Of a stretch of DNA of 64,000 bases, positions 47,387 through 58,574 are shown piece after piece. The notes under the pieces were generated by a model, which saw nothing but the letters and a program-made list of their open reading frames with translations, was not told where the DNA came from and made no database searches. Source of the stretch: Leucaena leucocephala (taxonomy: Eukaryota; Streptophyta; Magnoliopsida; Fabales; Fabaceae); assembly GCA_037074615.1 (NCBI GenBank), contig CM073542.1:19794001-19858000 (forward strand). Reading direction: 5' to 3'. The position numbers and the translations under genes are program-made. Positions within the stretch are counted from its first letter, which is position 1. The number at the start of each line of letters is the position of its first letter.

Positions 47387-47399
47387 CATTTCAGTGAAA
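47387..47399 (+). terminator. 3' box of U5 snRNA gene
   Basis: CATTTCAGTGAAA fits the plant snRNA 3'-end signal CA-N(3-10)-AGTNNAA and follows the terminal hairpin directly. Confidence 0.75.
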
Positions 47400-48400
47400 G
47401 CTTTATTGGTTGAACGATCGGCACAGTTGTTAGCTTTGTCATTGTTATTATAATTAGAGGTATTATAAAAAAAAGAAGAGTAAAAAAATCCATCTCGTTT
47501 CATCGTGTAACCATGGTCATAAATGGTCCCTTCAGCTTTTCTGCTTTGGGCTTTGTTTAATTGAAGAGTTTTATTCTAAAGGTGTAGTCATTTCCTGATC
47601 AAAACTAGTTATTGAAGAGTTTTGTTTTAAAGGTCTTTGTACTCAAGAAAATTTTATAATTTTTTGTGAACATAATACTTTATAGATAGATCCGCAACTT
47701 AACCCTTATTAAAAAATAAACAATTTGTTTTTTTTTAATTTGTTACGTCACTTGTATTTAAATTTAAACAGTAATTTTAGCCTATAATATGTTTATACAA
47801 ATTAGAAAATCTTAAACACAAGAACTAGTCTAATAGTATGGTGCCTGTGCCACAATCACATCCTCTGCTTTCCCACTTTCTCCAGGTTATTTCTGTTTAC
47901 TATATCTTTTATATAACCCTCAAATGTATAACTTAATTTCAATTTAATTAATTCATAAAACCAAGGTGAACCTATTTTCCAAGTGATTTCAAACGGTTAT
48001 ACTTCATTATATGTATAAATTTTCCAAGTAATTCGAGGGCTCAGATTAACCTATTTTTGTTGTGCAAACAACATAAACATGTTACTTTTGCCCATGTGAC
48101 TAATTTTTTTGTACAACACTTGGTCATTTAATTTTCAAGATTTACAAAACTAATCTTTCACCAACTGCAATAAACCAATGTGAGACACGTTGGTCAAATT
48201 GCTTGTTCGTTTAAAACTTAGATCCATCTCTGTAATTTCAAAACTCATATCCTTAATAACGATCAATTTCTTTCAATGGTCCTTACGTCATTCTCCCAAA
48301 TTTAACTTTTAAAATCAAAATGATTTGGTCCCATGTTGCTCTTCAGTGAGCCAATTTCCCCTTGGGGTTAGTTCTCACTCAGCTACAACCTTCGCTACTT
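47400..48400. other. Intergenic between U5 and snoRNA locus
   Basis: No gene recognised. AT-rich with no clear repeat. Confidence 0.4.
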
Positions 48401-48835
48401 CACTGTTTCTTCATGGAATGGCAAGCTTCATCTTGGAGGCATTAAGCTTCAATCCTTGCATACAAGGTCCAAACCACAAAGGCAACTTTTATTTAGAATA
48501 AATTCTTATTTCATCTTTTTTCCATTTTTCCATAGTCATTCACCCTTTTGATTATTATCCGACACAATTTTTAATTTTGAAATTACTTTTCATTATTCTT
48601 TCACAAAAGTGTTCAACTAAAAATGGTTTAGTTCTGTTCATTAAAATCCACCAATGGGACAGTCCACAAAATTGGGGATATCACATAAAAGTTACAAAAA
48701 CCCACAACAAAGTGGTTCATACTAAATTTAAATCTCGTCCTAGCAGTCACTTTTTCACCTTTCACATACAGATGAAATCCATATCCATATTCCAAAAATA
48801 TTAAGAGTCCCCCCTAAACCCTAAATTGGGAAATA

Positions 48836-48925
48836 CATCATCAGCATGGAATATTCTTTCTCATCCACGACAATGCAGCCGTGTAGGAAGGTGTCCTAAG
48901 ATTTTTCCAATTTCATCACTTGATG
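48836..48925 (-). ncRNA. Box C/D snoRNA candidate, targets unassigned
   Basis: Read on the minus strand: stem CATCA, box C GTGATGA (48919-48913), about 68 nt, box D CTGA (48844-48841), stem TGATG. The terminal 5-bp stem is perfect and the length (90 nt) is typical. GGATGAG may be box C'. The candidate guide before box D is AAGAATATTCCATG. I could not match it to rRNA with confidence. It lies in the same orientation as the second snoRNA, about 600 nt downstream of it, probably in one precursor. Confidence 0.6.
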
Positions 48926-49281
48926 CAATAACATTTACTTCAAAGTGGGTAAAACACACACGAGATAAACACTAAGCATACTGTCAAAACCAGAAAATAA
49001 TGCTAAAAAATTAAAAACACCTCAACATAAACAGTAATGGTAGATTCAGGAGCAAAAATAATCGATTAACTTCACTTAATAATATCAGATCAAGTGTTGG
49101 ATTATTGATTTTGCTTCATCCTCATCTACCACACATATATTCATTCATATACTATCCTCATTTATTAAACAGCAATCAGCCAAATACAAACCAGCGTCTT
49201 AGAATTGCAAACAAGGGATCAGTAATCACAGAACATAAACCAATGAACAAAACAAAAGGGTTTTTGTTTTGGCAAAACATA

Positions 49282-49340
49282 TTGTTCCCCGACGTCCGAA
49301 TGCAGCATTAGATTGCAACACAGGATAGCGAGGGGAACAA
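49282..49340. ncRNA. Hairpin of unknown function inside the snoRNA locus
   Basis: TTGTTCCCC (49282-49290) and GGGGAACAA (49332-49340) form a perfect 9-bp stem with a 41-nt loop, between the two snoRNA candidates. It could be part of an H/ACA RNA, but no H or ACA box is convincing. Confidence 0.25.
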
Positions 49341-49523
49341 CATCTAGGCTTCAATTAAACATTGCAAAACACAAACTTCTAACACAATTGTGCCAGCAAA
49401 ATCAAATTGGGATATGAAGCCTTATATATTGATAAGAACACGCAAATTATGTTGTAGTATTAAACTAAGAATCTCTCCTAAAAACGTGTAAACTAAGACA
49501 AACATACTGGGAGTAAAAATCAT

Positions 49524-49606
49524 AAAACTCAGTCCCTTAGATGTTCAATAACGATTGCGATCATAGCCGCAAGTCATTACAGGTCTGTAAGACTCATCAC
49601 AGTTAA
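49524..49606 (-). ncRNA. Box C/D snoRNA with two 18S rRNA antisense elements
   Basis: On the minus strand: box C GTGATGA (49600-49594), box D CTGA (49532-49529), short terminal stem AAC/GTT. The element upstream of box D is antisense to 18S rRNA CCCTTAGATGTTC (plus-strand copy at 49534-49546, 13 nt). A second element (ACAGGTCTGT, 49579-49588) is antisense to 18S a few bases earlier; in plant 18S the two targets lie together in ACAGGTCTGTGATGCCCTTA. The box-D rule predicts 2'-O-methylation of the first U after CCC. The 18S sequence is from memory and should be checked. Confidence 0.75.
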
Positions 49607-49899
49607 ATGTAACACACTCCCAGTTAAATCATTCAAAAGACGAATCCATAGAACCCAAAAAAAAAAGGTACACTATTTGAAAGAAATATTGCTGCTTCAG
49701 TGTTCTCCCAAATCCACATAAAAAAGGTGGATGAGGGACAGATTAGACAAAGGCAACACAATTTGCTTTCGCTTCAAGGGAACGAGTCAATTGGGAATTG
49801 AAAAATCCACAACGACCAGATAGTGAAGCCAAGTAAATCATTCAAAACAGCATTACACGGAACAGCACGGAACGTACTTCATTGAACTCGAGATCGGCT

Positions 49900-50125
49900 A
49901 GAGATTGAAAGGGAACGAAACCCTAATTCGAAATGCGAAGGAGCGGCTGCCGAGAGACGAGGGTGTGGCTCAGGCCCTTGGGCCCTTAACTTATAGAATA
50001 AGAGGCAGAATGATCGGACCGCTAATAAGAGATCTATAAAAGATTGAGCGGTTCATATTGTTCTCAAGCATTTACAGGCCATCCTTGGTTGAATCAATAC
50101 CCTAGCTCTATTGGGCCGAAAACAA
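49900..50125 (-). promoter_or_regulatory. Promoter-like region of a snoRNA/ribosome-type transcript
   Basis: A GC-richer region holding a telo-box (AAACCCTAAT, about 49919), GGGCCCAAGGGCC-type elements (about 49975-49988, minus-strand reading) and TTGGGCCG (about 50109). Telo-boxes with site II-like GGGCC elements are typical of plant ribosomal-protein and snoRNA promoters. Transcription toward the snoRNAs (minus) is inferred. Downstream, ATGAA|GTACGT near 49880 could be a short first exon, but no protein is evident. Confidence 0.55.
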
Positions 50126-51003
50126 GGTAAAACCCTTGTAAGTCTCTAACCCAACTTTACATAATTGTTTTTATATACAAAAATTTTTGGTAAAAACAAA
50201 ATATAATTTTTCTTTTATTTTCTTTTTCTTGTAACTGTTTGATGGGTTCATATTATAGAAGAGAGAAAAAATTAATTTATTACTTCTTATTTACTTAATT
50301 TTTAATTAATTATTTTTATATTTTTGTATTGAATCCTTATAGTCTCTTCAATTATAGTCACTTTACTTATTATGTGTATATATATGGATGCTAAATAAAT
50401 GATATGTAAATTGTCATAAATTAAAAAAATAAAAAGAGATTTTTTAAAAAAAATAAAATGATGAAATAAGATTTATTTACGCTGGACGTAAAAATAAAAA
50501 ATTAGTATACTTATGATTGTCTCCTTGCATCTATATATAATTTGTAATCTAATTCTTTTTTATTTTATTTAGATTCATGCGACAGAATTAATCCAGGTAT
50601 GTGCTGGGTGAGAGTTATATTATTATTATTATTAGCTACAAACATTATTTCTCTTACAAATTAAAAAATTATAAGTATAGGGACAAATATCTATAAGTAA
50701 GGAAAATATAAGAACCCAATAAAAAAATAGAAAGACTGAATTAAAAATGGAGTAAAATTATGGGGAAGTGCATATTTATTTCCACTAAAGAAGAATTTTG
50801 AATTGAACAACAAAAAAAAGGAAATATTTATTCCATGTAAAAGGAAAAAGGTAGGACAATCAACTATATAAGGATGAAGAACAACACAATAAACCATCTC
50901 TTGAAGAGCATATCATGAGGTAAGGATCTAATTAATCTCTCTCTCTATCTCTCCAGTGATCTTTAAATTAAATCAAATTTTTTTAATGTGATTCTAAATG
51001 GAT
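50126..51003. other. Intergenic, nothing recognised
   Basis: AT-rich. The minus-strand open frame at 50691-50897 is hydrophobic low-complexity sequence without a domain. Confidence 0.4.
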
Positions 51004-51279
51004 TAATAATACCACTCATCTAATCTTTAATATATAATTTATTTAATTATTTTTTAAATTATATTAAAAAATTAGTTAAATTAGTTAATATGATATATTT
51101 TTTTTCTAAAATAATTTAATTATTTTCTTTAACTCTTTCTCTTATTTAATTATTATAAAGAAAATGTTAATATGAGTAATTTAAGAGAAAAAAAGATAAA
51201 TATAAAAAATATATCTTATATTTAAAATAAAAATAACTCTTTAATTAAATTGTCTATTAAAGATAGCGAGAGTATTATA
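51004..51279. mobile_element. Stowaway-like MITE with 30-bp inverted ends
   Basis: Starts TAATACCACTCATCTAATCT followed by TTAATATATAATTTA. The other end, inverted, reads TAATACTCTCGCTATCTTTA followed by ATAGACAATTTA. TA at both borders. The interior is AT-rich, with no coding part. Confidence 0.7.
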
Positions 51280-51289
51280 TTTTGTTGGA

Positions 51290-51800
51290 CATGCTTTAAG
51301 CATTCCAAAGGTTGATGAATCTCAATGTTCTGAAACAATTCTAAGTGGACCCTTCTTGGGATCCTTTGTTACAATTTCCCAGGAAGAATTGAATGAACAA
51401 TGCCAATAAGTAACAATTGAATGCATAAGAAGATCCTTCAAAAGAGTTCGTGTTGGGATTAATTACAATTGCAACACAAGTGGAACATTCAATCTAAGGG
51501 AAAATGCATAAGTTGAAACAAAGAAAGGCATGGAATAGATTCTCCCTAAAGAATTTAATTAGGAACCATTCTTGCTTATAGATTCCCAGAAAAAGCTTCC
51601 TTAGACGGATCTTACCCTCTGAATTGGGTGGTGTGACCCCCGCTGCCATTACAAAACTTGTTGATGAATGACCTTTAAGACTCTTCTTTTAATGTAGTAA
51701 TTTTTCCTCCTTATGAGGGTTCTTTTTCCCCTGTTTTGTTCCAAGTGATGATCCATGGGTTTTATGGCCTTGATGAAATTTTGAGTTGAAAAAAAAAATG
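51290..51800 (+). pseudogene. Retroelement-like remnant with A tail
   Basis: Less AT-rich than its surroundings, with a coding-like stretch (IPKVDESQCSETILSGPFLG, then SFVTISQEELNEQC) before stops, a T-rich 3' part and ten As at about 51789-51799. It may be the 3' end of a LINE or a processed gene copy. Family not recognised. Confidence 0.3.
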
Positions 51801-53640
51801 GATGCTATGAGATGACAAGATGAATTGGTTGCATCAGTCAAATGACATTCTGCGAATTCATTGTAAAGCTTTAGATATTAAAAATATTGATTACTTCTTT
51901 TAATCTTAACTATAATATCTATTTAACTAATTTAATTAAATTAAAAAAATAATTATATTAGTCATTTATAATAATTATATATTAATTTTTCTAAAATATA
52001 TCTATTTAATTATATATATTTGAACTACTTTAGTAAAAATATTTTTAACATGTATAATCATATATTGATACTTTATAATGAAAATTATATTTTTAAAAGG
52101 TAAAATAAATTAAGATAATATATTTATAATTAAATTTAATCTCACTTTTTAACTGTTATAATTAGGGCTGAAGGGGTTATTTTTCACATTACAAGCCCAC
52201 ATGGGTCAAGTGCGTGAGACTTCTTCATGATCAATACTAATGAAACTGAACTTGTTTTGATATTTATGTAAAATTTTCTTTGAATTTTTTTTTTGTTACA
52301 ACTTTGAATTTTAAATTTGCCCCCATCCCTTTAAACTCTTGTTTTTGTTTTTGTTACATAATTAAACTCTTCTTTTGGTTTCGTTGGACTTGTTTTACCT
52401 CTATTTTTTGGGCTTGGGCCCATTTACTTTTGGGCCCAGAGGAGATTAAGTGGATACAACATTTTTAGGGAAAAATACAACCATTTTTTTTTTAAACTTT
52501 TATGGTTTACGGATACCACCTAATTTATATTAAAAAATTGTACTAAAAAAATACAACTTCACCATTTTATAAAATTTATTTTGGTGATCTCTACCCTTAA
52601 AAATATTAATTTCTAACTATAGGCAGAAAAAATATATCATGAATTTAAAAAAAAAAGAAGGCTCTTTTGTACCAAAATATATAACTTCATTGTAATTTTG
52701 TATACAAAAACGGCCCCTTCTAGTTGACTTGAAAGCTTTATGTACTGACCCCAGACTATAAATAAAATTTGTGAATATAATTTTAATAATAAAGTTAATT
52801 TTTTATAATATGATAAATTAATATTTAAATTTTTATTAAAAGAGGTATTCATATTTTAGGATATACTATTGCATCAAATATGACTATCTCTAGTATAATA
52901 AAATGATATAAATACTTATAAAAAATAATAAAATAAAACAAAAAATTAATATGTCTGAATCTGTAATGAATTGTGGATTCAAAAGATTTATAGACTACCT
53001 TAATTTTTTTTTAAAATAAAGTTGATATAATGAAATAAAATAGTATGGTATTGAAACTCAACTTGAGTTGATTGATTATTTAGACTAATAAATTAATAAA
53101 CTAATCTATTAACTAGTATGGTTAAGAGTATTAAATAAATCAATGGATCTGGACTTTATATTTTTCTCTTCTTATTAAACAACATTATTTTAAGTAAACA
53201 ATAGTAGTATGTTATATTTATACTTTAATAGCTTTTTTTTTGTTAGATTATATGTACGTTATACATAAATGTTTTATTTACTTATAGATTAATGAATTTT
53301 TAATTTAGATAATCATCAAATCTTTAATATAAGATTTAATTATAAAGTTAATTTTAATTATAAATATAAAATATTTTTTATATTTGTCAACATTTTCTTA
53401 CATTACCCATAATCTTATTTCTCAAATATTAAAAATTATACTAAATTAAAAATATTATGGATAAAATTATATTACAAATAAGATTAATATATTAGCTACA
53501 TATGAAAAATAATATCAGAATATTTAATATTATTTTACTTAATTTTAAATTATAAAAGATAGTAATAAAATATAATTATAAAAAGTTAATTTTAATAGTT
53601 TATAAACGCACTAAATAATTAAAAAAAATATAAATAATTA
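51801..53640. other. AT-rich intergenic region
   Basis: No supportable gene. Stretches of MITE-like AT-rich palindromic sequence at about 51890-52140 and 53310-53520. Confidence 0.4.
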
Positions 53641-53679
53641 AAGAAAAAAACTAAATTCTGAATGTTGAGGTTGAAATGT

Positions 53680-53790
53680 CATTGTAACGGCTAGGTTATA
53701 AATAGGAGGGGAAGGCTAAATACAAAAGAAATAGGATGGGTTTGGGACAATGTGTACCTTCTTCTGTTGTCCTATGTAAGGCTTCCACTT
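53680..53790 (+). promoter_or_regulatory. Orphan promoter-like element
   Basis: GTAACGGCTAGG, then TTATAAATAGGAGGGG (strong TATA), then an ATG 45 bp later opening a 19-codon frame (MGLGQCVPSSVV...) with a possible donor CTAT|GTAAGG. No gene follows in the next kilobases. Confidence 0.3.
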
Positions 53791-55374
53791 TTTAAATATA
53801 ACCAATAAAACTCAACGTAAATTATTAAATTTTTTAAATATAATATATTGTATTAAAATTAGGTCATATGTATAAAAATATTTTATTAAAAAAATAAAAT
53901 TTATTTTAATAATGTCTATATTTTAAAAGAATTAATTTTTAACTATCAACTTAAAGATACTGTATAGATTTTACAAAAAAACTTTTTAAATATATTTTTT
54001 TAATCATCATATTTTATATAAAATAAGTAACATTTGATGTCTCGACGTGAAATGATATATTTTTAATTTTGTTATAATTATTTTTAAAATATTTTAAAAT
54101 TATATAATTAGAAAAAATTTAAAATTACACCATCTCATACTTTTAAAATATCAAAACGTAATAGAGGTATATAGGGTTGAATCATTATTAAACTTGAAAT
54201 GACTCATTATTGGCACTCAGGATGTGAAAAACATGGTGAGAATATAAAAACAAAACAAAGAGATTAGCTAGAGATGTGACTTTTGATTAAATTAATTAAC
54301 CTACTAATACTTTACTTAATAATCATGTAACCTTTCCCCAATCAAAACAGAGTACCTCTAATATAATTTAATTAATTCCACTAATCTAATCCCTCTCAAG
54401 TATGAACACATCTCCATCAAATCCTACTCAAAACCCAATAATAATAATAATAATAATTGCACATCACCAAGTAAATTAATCAAGAACAACCTTATCCACA
54501 AGAATCAGTCAGATCTTTAGAAATTGTTAACTAATTCAAACACTATTATTGGATTGAAGTTGAAACATCCAACTGGAAAGTGGAAATTATTGATCATTAT
54601 TAATATTAAAACGTACATATATTGCATTTAAAAAAAACACGCAGACAAATCTGTTAATTTAAATATGACAAATATTCAAATCTTTATCTTAATCAGTGGA
54701 AAATGTCATATGTTTAAAATAATTACATGTGTCACACGCAACTTCATCTTCGTGTCGCCGCATGAAAGCAATCTCTATAATTTTTTTTTTTTTTTTGTGG
54801 ACCACTGAAGCTCTTGAGTTCTGAAAAAAGTATTTTTGAAAAAGAAAGAAAACAAATAAAGTTGAAATATTTTATGTGGTATTGAAAATTACTTAAAATA
54901 TTTATGTAATTTAAAATTTAATTTCATAAAAATATTATTTGGGTGGAAATTTTATACAATTTAACTCTATAAAATATACGTAGGTTTTGAAAATATAGGA
55001 AAGGAACGAGCATTTTCAGAAAGTGAAAATATTTGTATTGGTTATAAAAACAGGAAAAATGTTTATATAATTCTAGAAAGACTCACAAGAAGTCTGCATG
55101 AATTACTATTTATTTATTTTTAATATTTAAGAAATGGCAAGGAGACATGTAACTTTAGTAAGATCCAATGAAATACTTATATTAGTTTTTTATTAAAAAT
55201 AATTTATGTGATTTCAATTGATGAAGAAAATTGGATGTGATTTATTTAATACAATAAATCCCAAATTCAATAATTTTTAGGGCTTTAATTTATGTGCCTA
55301 GGAGGCATGGCAGTTCATAGGCCACATATGATTAAGCATTTTAAAATAAATCGGGAAGAGGATGACGCCATGAC

Positions 55375-55383
<9 letters not shown>

Positions 55384-55415
<32 letters not shown>
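55384..55415. repeat. AT dinucleotide microsatellite
   Basis: About 16 uninterrupted AT units. Confidence 0.9.
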
Positions 55416-55419
<4 letters not shown>

Positions 55420-55427
55420 TATGATTT

Positions 55428-55493
55428 ACCATGAGTCACATTCACACCAATAATAAATGCTGAGTGGGCTTGCATGCAATACAAACAAAAATG
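55428..55493 (+). repeat. Left copy of a 65-bp direct repeat flanking hAT copy 3
   Basis: CATGAGTCACATTCACACCA, AATAAATGCTGAGTGGGC, TGCATGCAATAC: nearly the same sequence recurs at 56777-56842, on the other side of the hAT-type element. Confidence 0.8.
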
Positions 55494-55955
55494 TAAGGAA
55501 TATAAATTGTAACGAGTACATATCTTTCCAAATCATGTTGTTGAATATCACATTAGCAATATTAAAAAAAATAAAAATATTACTATAATCATTAAAAATA
55601 TTAATTATTAATATTAAATTTTTAATTATTAACATTAATCTTTTAACCAAAACAAGAATGTTCTTTTGTTAAACTTTTAGGGTGATATTAATTTTAAAAG
55701 CAATTTTAAAAACAATATTGCTTCTACAGTGTTTTACGGTACAATTTTTAAAATAAAATTGGATATTTTTTTTTTCATTTTTAAGGTATTCATTCTAAGG
55801 ATTTGTATTAAAAATTATTTTTTTTGATGACAAAACTCTATTAATATGTGTAATTAATATAATATTTAGAAAAAAAGTAAATTATAAATTTGAGTGATAA
55901 AATGAATTAATATTTTATTTTATATTTAATATTAAAAAAAATTTATAACTTTTAT

Positions 55956-56739
55956 TAGGTCTGTGTATAAAGCTCGTGACCCGGTATATCCACCCAAATT
56001 TATAATAAAAATGCCTTGCTCAACCCGATAAATATATGGCAGGGTTAGGTATAAGGCTGCAAAATACAGCCATGTATTTTTTGGGCTGGGTACTGGATAT
56101 AGGGCCTGCCCTGCCCATGAGCATCCTTTCTTTTATTTTTTTTTACTTTTTTCTCTATATGTTAGTATGTTACACTAAGAAGGGAGAATATGATAGCTAC
56201 TGGCGACTAGAATGCCAATTTAGAAATATAAGTAGTTAAGTAGGTAAGTTGTATATTTTAATATTTATAACTATACTAATTCTTTTTAACTTTGTTAATT
56301 ATCATATGATTATATTACAAATTATAATTATTTATTTTATTTTTTAGATGCTTTATCTTTGTCAATATTGAAGAGATTGATGCAAAGTTATAATTATAAA
56401 GTACTTAGACTTCAACTCTTATTTTTTATATGCAATAGATCTTAAGATTTTAATTGTTATCTTTATTGCCTTATTCTTAGTAGATTATAGATATTATTTA
56501 ACTCTTGAAGACACATAAATATGGTATTATTTTAGAAATTCATAATTACAGATTTTTTTCATAATATGAATATGGCATCATGACTTGGGCATGCCCAATC
56601 TACCCATGCCCAACTCAAAATTATTAGAACTTTTACTTGGTAGAGCCCTGCATCAGGCTGCAACATGTAACTCACTTATTTTGGGCAGAGTACTGGGTAA
56701 GGGAGTTGCCCTACTCAGCCTTACTCATACATACTCTTA
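55956..56739 (+). mobile_element. Non-autonomous hAT-type element, copy 3 (old)
   Basis: Begins TAGGTCTGTGTATAAAGC and ends CATACATACTCTTA; target duplication ACTTTTAT (55948-55955) and ACCTTTAT (56740-56747), 7 of 8 identical. Same orientation and same core as copy 2 (GGGAGAATATGATAGCTACT), but GC-rich ends eroded by many transitions, so this is the oldest of the three. Confidence 0.85.
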
Positions 56740-56776
56740 ACCTTTATATTTAATACTGAAAGAATAATATTAAATT

Positions 56777-56842
56777 TTTCATGAGTCACATTCACATCAA
56801 TAATAAATGCTGAGTGGGAGTGCATGCAATACTAACAAAAGT
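56777..56842 (+). repeat. Right copy of the 65-bp direct repeat
   Basis: Matches 55428-55493 with a few changes (CACATCAATAATAAATGCTG). Much longer than the 8-bp target duplication, so it reflects a duplication event, not the insertion itself. Confidence 0.8.
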
Positions 56843-56867
56843 AACTAATTAATTAGTTAATAATGTA

Positions 56868-58440
56868 TGAAAAATGCTAGCTAGAAATATAAAAATGTTC
56901 ATTATTAGTGGGGTTATTGGATGTGGAAGAAGAGAATATTCACAAGTGGATCATCTCTCTCTCTTTTAATTATCATCTATTCACAAGTGGATCATCTCTC
57001 TCTCTCTCTCTTTTAATTAGACTTGGTTGCTAATATATACATCTATACAGAAAAATATCTCTAATTGATAATTACTTGCTTCATAGGAAAGTGCATGCAT
57101 ATAAGAAGGAATTTTTATATTAAATCACTTAGATTTTTATATTTAGTCATAGTTTTTCGAGCCAATTTTTTTTCAAGTAAAAAATAAAGTATATGGACTT
57201 TTTATAACCTATGGAAGCCTTCTTTTAAGAAAGTGTAAAATACACTTTTCCCCACAAATTTCACTAAAATTGTACATGCTATGCTTGATTGTACAAAGTT
57301 AATTAATTTAAACAACATGATGATGTAGTACTGTAAATGTAAGTATATGACACGATTATGATTTTGGAGGGTGATAACATGGAGTGTTTGCTTCAGAATC
57401 CAATAAATGTCATTCCATAGGAATAAGGGTTAGTGCATTGAGTAGTAGGGTGGGAGATTGATTATTCAAACTTTTGTAGATTAAAAAAATGGCACTTAGA
57501 GAGCACTTTTGAGTATCCCCAATATTCAAATTTAACATTATGGGCTGTTTGATTTAGCTACTGAAGAATAGTTTATATAGAAAAAATAATTTAAAAGTGA
57601 TCATAGATAATAGTTTTTAGAAAAGAGATTTTAGAAGAAAAATAATTTTAAATAAATAAGTATTTGAATAGTTATTATCAGAATGACTTTTGTGACTGAT
57701 AAATTACTAGAAAGTGTATGAAGTCAAATGATAATTATATAAAGTATAATTTTAAATTTGATTTATTGGTAAATATAGGGGTAAAATAATCATTACACAG
57801 TTTAAAAATTATTTTTTCACCCAAAAGCTAGTTTCACAAATTTATATAAAATTATAGTTTTAAACCATAGTTTAATTTAGAATTTTTCTAAATATTGGAT
57901 AATTATTTATGTAATGTTTGGTCCAAACTATAATTCGCAAAATCACTTTTCAAACTATGATTTTAGAGGTAACCAAATAGGGTCTATGTCCAAAAAAAAA
58001 AAAGAATTTAACACAATAACACAAAAATACTCTTCTAGTCCTATTTATAAGGCATATAGAGAAAGTTTTTTGTTTTATTTGCAAATTTAATCATTATATT
58101 TTTATATAAATATACTATTATATCTTTTATTTATTATGTGTAAATTGTTATTTTCTTGAAAAATATATATATTAAATAAGAATAAAGTGAAAAATCTATT
58201 AAATTTGAAGGCAGAGTAAATTAATATTTAAAATTTTTCTTAATTTTAATGAAACATGTTAATAATGATTTATAAATAAGACTAAAAAAATATAATAGTA
58301 GTTTGTATGAGAATAGGAATTAATAATTTGATGGATTTATCAAGGTAATGAAAATTGGATTAGTTACTAAACTAGTGGAATCGGGATCAAACTAGTCATG
58401 ATTATAATAATATAATTTAATTAAAATATTTATATATATT
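56868..58440 (+). repeat. Tandem duplication, unit A
   Basis: Non-coding unit containing CTAGAAATATAAAAATGTTC, TATTCACAAGTGGATCATC (itself doubled at about 56938-57011), TTACTTGCTTCATAGGAAAG, GGAGTGTTTGCTTCAGAATC and AATTAATAATTTGATGGA. The same blocks in the same order make up unit B at 58575-60120. Unit A carries a MITE at 57541-57985 that unit B lacks. Confidence 0.75.
57541..57985. mobile_element. MITE, coreless copy, inside unit A
   Basis: Starts GGGCTGTTTGATTTAGC and ends with the inverted form of AGACCCTATTTGGTTACC; shares TTTGAATAGTTATTATCAGA and TATAGGGGTAAAATAATCAT with the copies at 16281 and 46617 but lacks the GA-rich tract. Confidence 0.6.
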
Positions 58441-58574
58441 ATTAAAACGATTTCATCTAGTTCTAAATATATAGACTACTTATGAAGTTAGTTTTAATTT
58501 TAAACATAATACTTAAATTTATTTTATCTATCTTATTTAATATCTTTTTTAAACTAATTTATTTAACTTAACTT

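Noticed and set aside
48400..48460. Third C/D-like unit (AAGATGA ... CTGA, minus strand)
   Set aside because: Box C deviates, spacing is short (about 55 nt) and the terminal stem is weak.
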